DNA from: an uncultured Hyphomicrobiales bacterium
GTDB lineage: Bacteria > Pseudomonadota > Alphaproteobacteria > Rhizobiales > TMED25
DNA: 64,000 nt
Reading direction: 5' to 3'
Assembly: GCA_905181735.1 (NCBI GenBank)
Contig: CAJIYR010000007.1
Span: forward strand, 1 to 64,000
Shown here: positions 61,141 through 64,000 of the stretch, piece after piece
Layout of the letters: each line of letters starts with the position of its first letter
Position numbering within the stretch: position 1 is the stretch's first letter
Made by a program: the position numbers and the translations under genes
The notes under the pieces: generated by a model
Told to the model about the DNA's origin: nothing
The model's input: only the letters and a program-made list of their open reading frames with translations
Database searches by the model: none

Positions 61141-61192
61141 TTATACTTATATCATCACCAGTTCATTTATTGAATAAATTATTAGAAAAAAT

Positions 61193-62392
61193 ATGAAAAA
61201 CGGACTTAGTAAGCCACCTCCAATTGCTTTATTATTTACAATGTTATTTGCTGGACAAATTGCGTCAACAATATTTATTCCAGGGCTTCCTAATATTGCT
61301 CTTGACCTTGATGTAAGTATTGCAATTGTTCAAAAAATGGTTCCGACATATCTTGCAGCATTTGCAATTGCTCAGCTTATTATTGGACCTCTTTCTGATA
61401 GATTTGGAAGACGAATAATTGTTTTATGTGGAATATTAATCTTTATAATAGCAAGTTTACTATGTGCCTCTTCAGATAATATCACTGTACTACTGATTTC
61501 AAGATTAGCTCAGGCAACAGGAGCGTGTTCAACTCTCGTAATTAGCAGGGCTATAATAAGAGATACGTCAGAGGGTGTTGCTGCTGCTCGTGCAATGTCT
61601 TATGTCGCAATTGCTATGGCAGTAGGACCAATAATGGCTCCTTTTGTTGGTGGTTTTCTAACCGCATGGTTTGGATGGAGAGCAACATTCATCTTTACGT
61701 TCAGTATCGGCATAATAGTCTTCACAGCTGTATTCTTTACATTAAAGGAAACGCTACCTCCAGAAAAACGAAATCCTCCCAAACTATCACAATTATTCAA
61801 AACATATAGATCGTTATTAGCAAATAAACACTTTGCTTGCTATAGCATAATAGTGGCGTTCGCAAGCGGAGCAATGCAAGCATATATAGTTTCATCTCCA
61901 ATAATATTTATCGTTGTAATGGGAGTTAAGCCAGAAATATTTGGATTTTATATTATGATAATGCCATCTCTTTTTGTTTTAGCAACCTACATTTCAAGGC
62001 GCTTAAGCGAGTATATTACAATAGATAAAATAATAATTATTGGAGGCTTGTTTAGCTTTAGCGGAGGCATTCTTCAATTATTTTTTGGATTAATGTTGGT
62101 AGAAACTCCATTACCAGTCTTAATAGCTTTTGCAATTTCAAATTTTGGTACAGGTCTTTTGCTTGCTAACTGCTATGCACAGGCACTTAATTCTGTAAAA
62201 CCTGAAATTGCAGGTTCCGCATCAGCTTTAGGAGGTTGTCTTCATTTTGGTTACGGAGCAATCATTACTTTTATACTTGCAAATATTGAACAAACATCCT
62301 CTTTTGTATTTAGCATTGCGCAACTTGCTACAACAACATTTGCTTTAACAACAATAATTATATTAATCTTTGTTATTAAGACTCGAAATTAA
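61193..62392 (+). CDS. Bcr/CflA-family MFS efflux transporter
   Basis: A 399-residue MFS carrier with twelve membrane segments. LFTMLFAGQIASTIFIPGLPNIALDLDVSIAIVQKMVPTYLAAFAIAQLIIGPLSDRFGRRIIVLCGI is typical of the Bcr/CflA drug-resistance-type exporters (helix 1 xxxDxYLPAxP variant, GPLSDRxGRR loop). RLAQATGACSTLVISRAIIRD is in segment 4. It lies 52 nt after the preceding MFS gene and in the same direction. Confidence 0.88.
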   Translation: MKNGLSKPPPIALLFTMLFAGQIASTIFIPGLPNIALDLDVSIAIVQKMVPTYLAAFAIAQLIIGPLSDRFGRRIIVLCGILIFIIASLLCASSDNITVLLISRLAQATGACSTLVISRAIIRDTSEGVAAARAMSYVAIAMAVGPIMAPFVGGFLTAWFGWRATFIFTFSIGIIVFTAVFFTLKETLPPEKRNPPKLSQLFKTYRSLLANKHFACYSIIVAFASGAMQAYIVSSPIIFIVVMGVKPEIFGFYIMIMPSLFVLATYISRRLSEYITIDKIIIIGGLFSFSGGILQLFFGLMLVETPLPVLIAFAISNFGTGLLLANCYAQALNSVKPEIAGSASALGGCLHFGYGAIITFILANIEQTSSFVFSIAQLATTTFALTTIIILIFVIKTRN

Positions 62393-62402
62393 AAAGGAAT
62401 AG

Positions 62403-63830
62403 ATTATAAATATTCAATACTTTGAGAAATATAGAAATTACTTATCTTCTATTTTACTTTTTTCCTGTATTGCTTTTGTTATACTTGCAGAGTGGGGCGT
62501 GGGAAATTTTTTCTATTTAATTGCTAGTATTATAATCGGTGTATTTGTTCTAATTTCATTAAATAATCTTCAACTTTCAAGAAAAATTTTTGTATTTACT
62601 GGATTCATCTTAATAATATTAGCAATAATAAAAATACCCACATGGCCGAACTTAATCCAGTCTTCGCTACAAAGTTCTGCTTTCGTAGCCGCTTTCTTCC
62701 TATCTTTATCTTGTTTAAGAAATGCTGCATCCTCCTCTCAAGCTATAGAAAAATGTGGTGAGTTCTTAGCTAACCAAAATCCAAGCAAAAGATGCTTAGC
62801 ATTAATATTAGGAGGGCATATATACGGCATAATACTAAGCTATGGTGCAATTTCATTACTTGGCAGTTTAGCAGAAAGAGGAGCTAGAAGAGAGGCAAAT
62901 ATTGAGATTAGAAAAATTAGAACGAAAAGAATGTTATTGGCTGTACAAAGGGGCTTCATAGCAATGACATGTTGGTCACCTCTCACTTTTTCTGTAGCAA
63001 TAACAACTTCAATAATTGATGGATCATCTTGGTCTGGAGCAGCTATTCCTTGTTTTATAAGCGCATTAATCCTAATGATATTAGGGTTATTACTTGATTT
63101 TTTCCATAAATCTAAGATTAATGTAAATATAAATTCAAATGACTTAATCAGAAAAACAGGTTCTTGGAATACTGTAATGCCGTTAATATTCCTGTTTATC
63201 TTTTTATTAAGCTTAATAGGATCAGCTCAATATATCACGAATCTAAGAGCAGTTGCTGTTGTAATGCTGATAGTTCCAATATTTAGTTTAGCCTGGATCA
63301 TCTATCAGAACTACAATGGTAAAGACACAAAAATTTTATATATAAGAACTAAAGAGAGAGTCTCTGGGTACATATTTAAAGATATAGTAAATTATAAATC
63401 AGAATTGATATTATTAATAATGGCAGCATTCATTGGCACTATGGCATCTAGTATTATAGCTCCTTACATTAATAGTGATGTAATTAATTTCTCCTCTATT
63501 CCTACCTGGTTGGTGCTAGTAGGAATATTATGGCTAATGCCAATAACTGGCCAAATAGGTATGAATCCTATTTTAGCAGTTTATCTGATAGCCCCACTAC
63601 TTCCACAAGCGGCTAATTTAGGGGTCTCTCCGAATGCAATAATATTAGCTCTAACGTCTGGGTGGGCCTTATCGGGAATTAGCTCGCCTTATACCGCCTC
63701 TACATTACTAATTGCCGATCTCGCGAAAATCACACCTATCCACGCAGGATTAAAGTGGAACGGACTATTTACATTAACGGGGGGTTTGTTATTATCTTTT
63801 TGGGTTATATTTATTAGCCAATTTCTTTAA
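62403..63830 (+). CDS. Multi-pass membrane protein of unknown function (possible ATT start)
   Basis: A membrane protein of about 475 residues with roughly a dozen hydrophobic segments and a basic central loop (SLAERGARREANIEIRKIRTKRMLLAVQRGF). SPYTASTLLIADLA and WLMPITGQIGMNPILAVYLIAPLLP resemble pore regions of ion-transporter-superfamily carriers (inference). The track starts at GTG 62499, which has no useful ribosome-binding site. The frame upstream encodes FEKYRNYLSSILLFSCIAFVILAEWGVGNFF, a plausible first helix. That extension lacks ATG, GTG or TTG; ATT at 62403 has AAGGA 4 nt upstream. I do not recognise the family. Confidence 0.65.
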   Translation: MINIQYFEKYRNYLSSILLFSCIAFVILAEWGVGNFFYLIASIIIGVFVLISLNNLQLSRKIFVFTGFILIILAIIKIPTWPNLIQSSLQSSAFVAAFFLSLSCLRNAASSSQAIEKCGEFLANQNPSKRCLALILGGHIYGIILSYGAISLLGSLAERGARREANIEIRKIRTKRMLLAVQRGFIAMTCWSPLTFSVAITTSIIDGSSWSGAAIPCFISALILMILGLLLDFFHKSKINVNINSNDLIRKTGSWNTVMPLIFLFIFLLSLIGSAQYITNLRAVAVVMLIVPIFSLAWIIYQNYNGKDTKILYIRTKERVSGYIFKDIVNYKSELILLIMAAFIGTMASSIIAPYINSDVINFSSIPTWLVLVGILWLMPITGQIGMNPILAVYLIAPLLPQAANLGVSPNAIILALTSGWALSGISSPYTASTLLIADLAKITPIHAGLKWNGLFTLTGGLLLSFWVIFISQFL

Positions 63831-63841
63831 ACGAGGTTGCC

Positions 63842-64000
63842 ATGAATTTCATATTACAATATAAATGGTTTATAGTCGGAGCAATTCTAGGAGTAATTCA
63901 ACTTTCAATAACAATTATCAGAGGGAAAAGAGTTGTCAATGCACCTGTTTTATTTCTAATATTTGGAGCTATTATTGGATCGATATTCTATGGGAACATA
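63842..64000 (+). CDS. Membrane protein, 5' end only (cut by window edge)
   Basis: An open frame of 53 codons from ATG 63842 (MNFILQYKWFIVGAILGVIQLSITIIRGKRVVNAP) to the window end without a stop. Two hydrophobic segments are visible, at about residues 10-26 and 36-52. It starts 11 nt after the stop of the preceding membrane protein, so the two may form a transporter pair or operon. The family cannot be named from this fragment. Confidence 0.55.
   Translation, partial: MNFILQYKWFIVGAILGVIQLSITIIRGKRVVNAPVLFLIFGAIIGSIFYGNI

Overview
The window is a strongly AT-rich, gene-dense chromosomal segment from an aerobic alphaproteobacterium. Gene order supports this: rplU-rpmA-obgE-proB-proA-nadD-rsfS-rlmH, an F1-only atpHAGDC operon, zapE-mdh-sucC-sucD, sdhCDAB, and rplS next to leuCDB-asd. 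Low G+C, short spacers and many 1-13 nt gene overlaps suggest a streamlined marine lineage (for example an AT-rich SAR116-type organism). That placement is inference only. No rRNA, tRNA, transposase, prophage or CRISPR array was seen, and I recognise no transcription factor gene in the window.

Layout. 1-7.4 kb (+): the end of rplU with a Lys/Ala-rich tail, then rpmA, obgE, proB, proA, nadD, rsfS, rlmH, ctpA and rppH. 7.4-14.6 kb (-): F1 ATP synthase and priA. 14.8-16.5 kb (+): a transaldolase-family gene and xerC. 16.5-22.4 kb (-): TCA genes mdh-sucC-sucD, zapE, three tandem paralogous one-helix micro-proteins of 67-70 residues, and a gamma-carbonic-anhydrase-fold protein. 22.4-31.6 kb: corrin-ring biosynthesis in three transcription units (cobA-cobB, cbiD-cobK, and cobH-cobL-cobI-cbiG/cobJ-cobM). 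The last operon is preceded by a compact cobalamin-riboswitch candidate. 31.8-35.9 kb: ispG-panB-panC, a short-chain prenyl synthase and rpmF. 36-45.3 kb (-): succinate dehydrogenase, asd, leuB, leuD, leuC, an M42 peptidase and rplS.

45.5-64 kb is an accessory catabolic and transport region that starts directly beside rplS. It holds an amidase-cyclase-cupin-cupin operon. Next come two divergently transcribed modules, each with one transporter and one copy of a paralogous muconate-lactonizing-type enolase. One module adds a ketopantoate-reductase-like and a Gfo/Idh/MocA oxidoreductase; the other adds a glutathione transferase. Beyond them lie a type-2 malate/lactate dehydrogenase, a ThDP enzyme, an alpha/beta hydrolase, two MFS carriers and two membrane proteins of unknown function, the last cut by the window edge. 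The enzyme classes suggest hydrolysis, isomerisation, oxidation and decarboxylation of small organic acids or lactones. The actual substrates cannot be read from sequence.

The observations I consider most unusual are: the tandem micro-protein array; the compact cobalamin riboswitch before a cobalamin operon with a CbiG-CobJ fusion; the mirrored enolase modules, with TGT-ACA palindromes in three intergenic regions of the accessory segment; and two neighbouring transporter genes whose natural N-termini lack any ATG, GTG or TTG and appear to begin at ATT.
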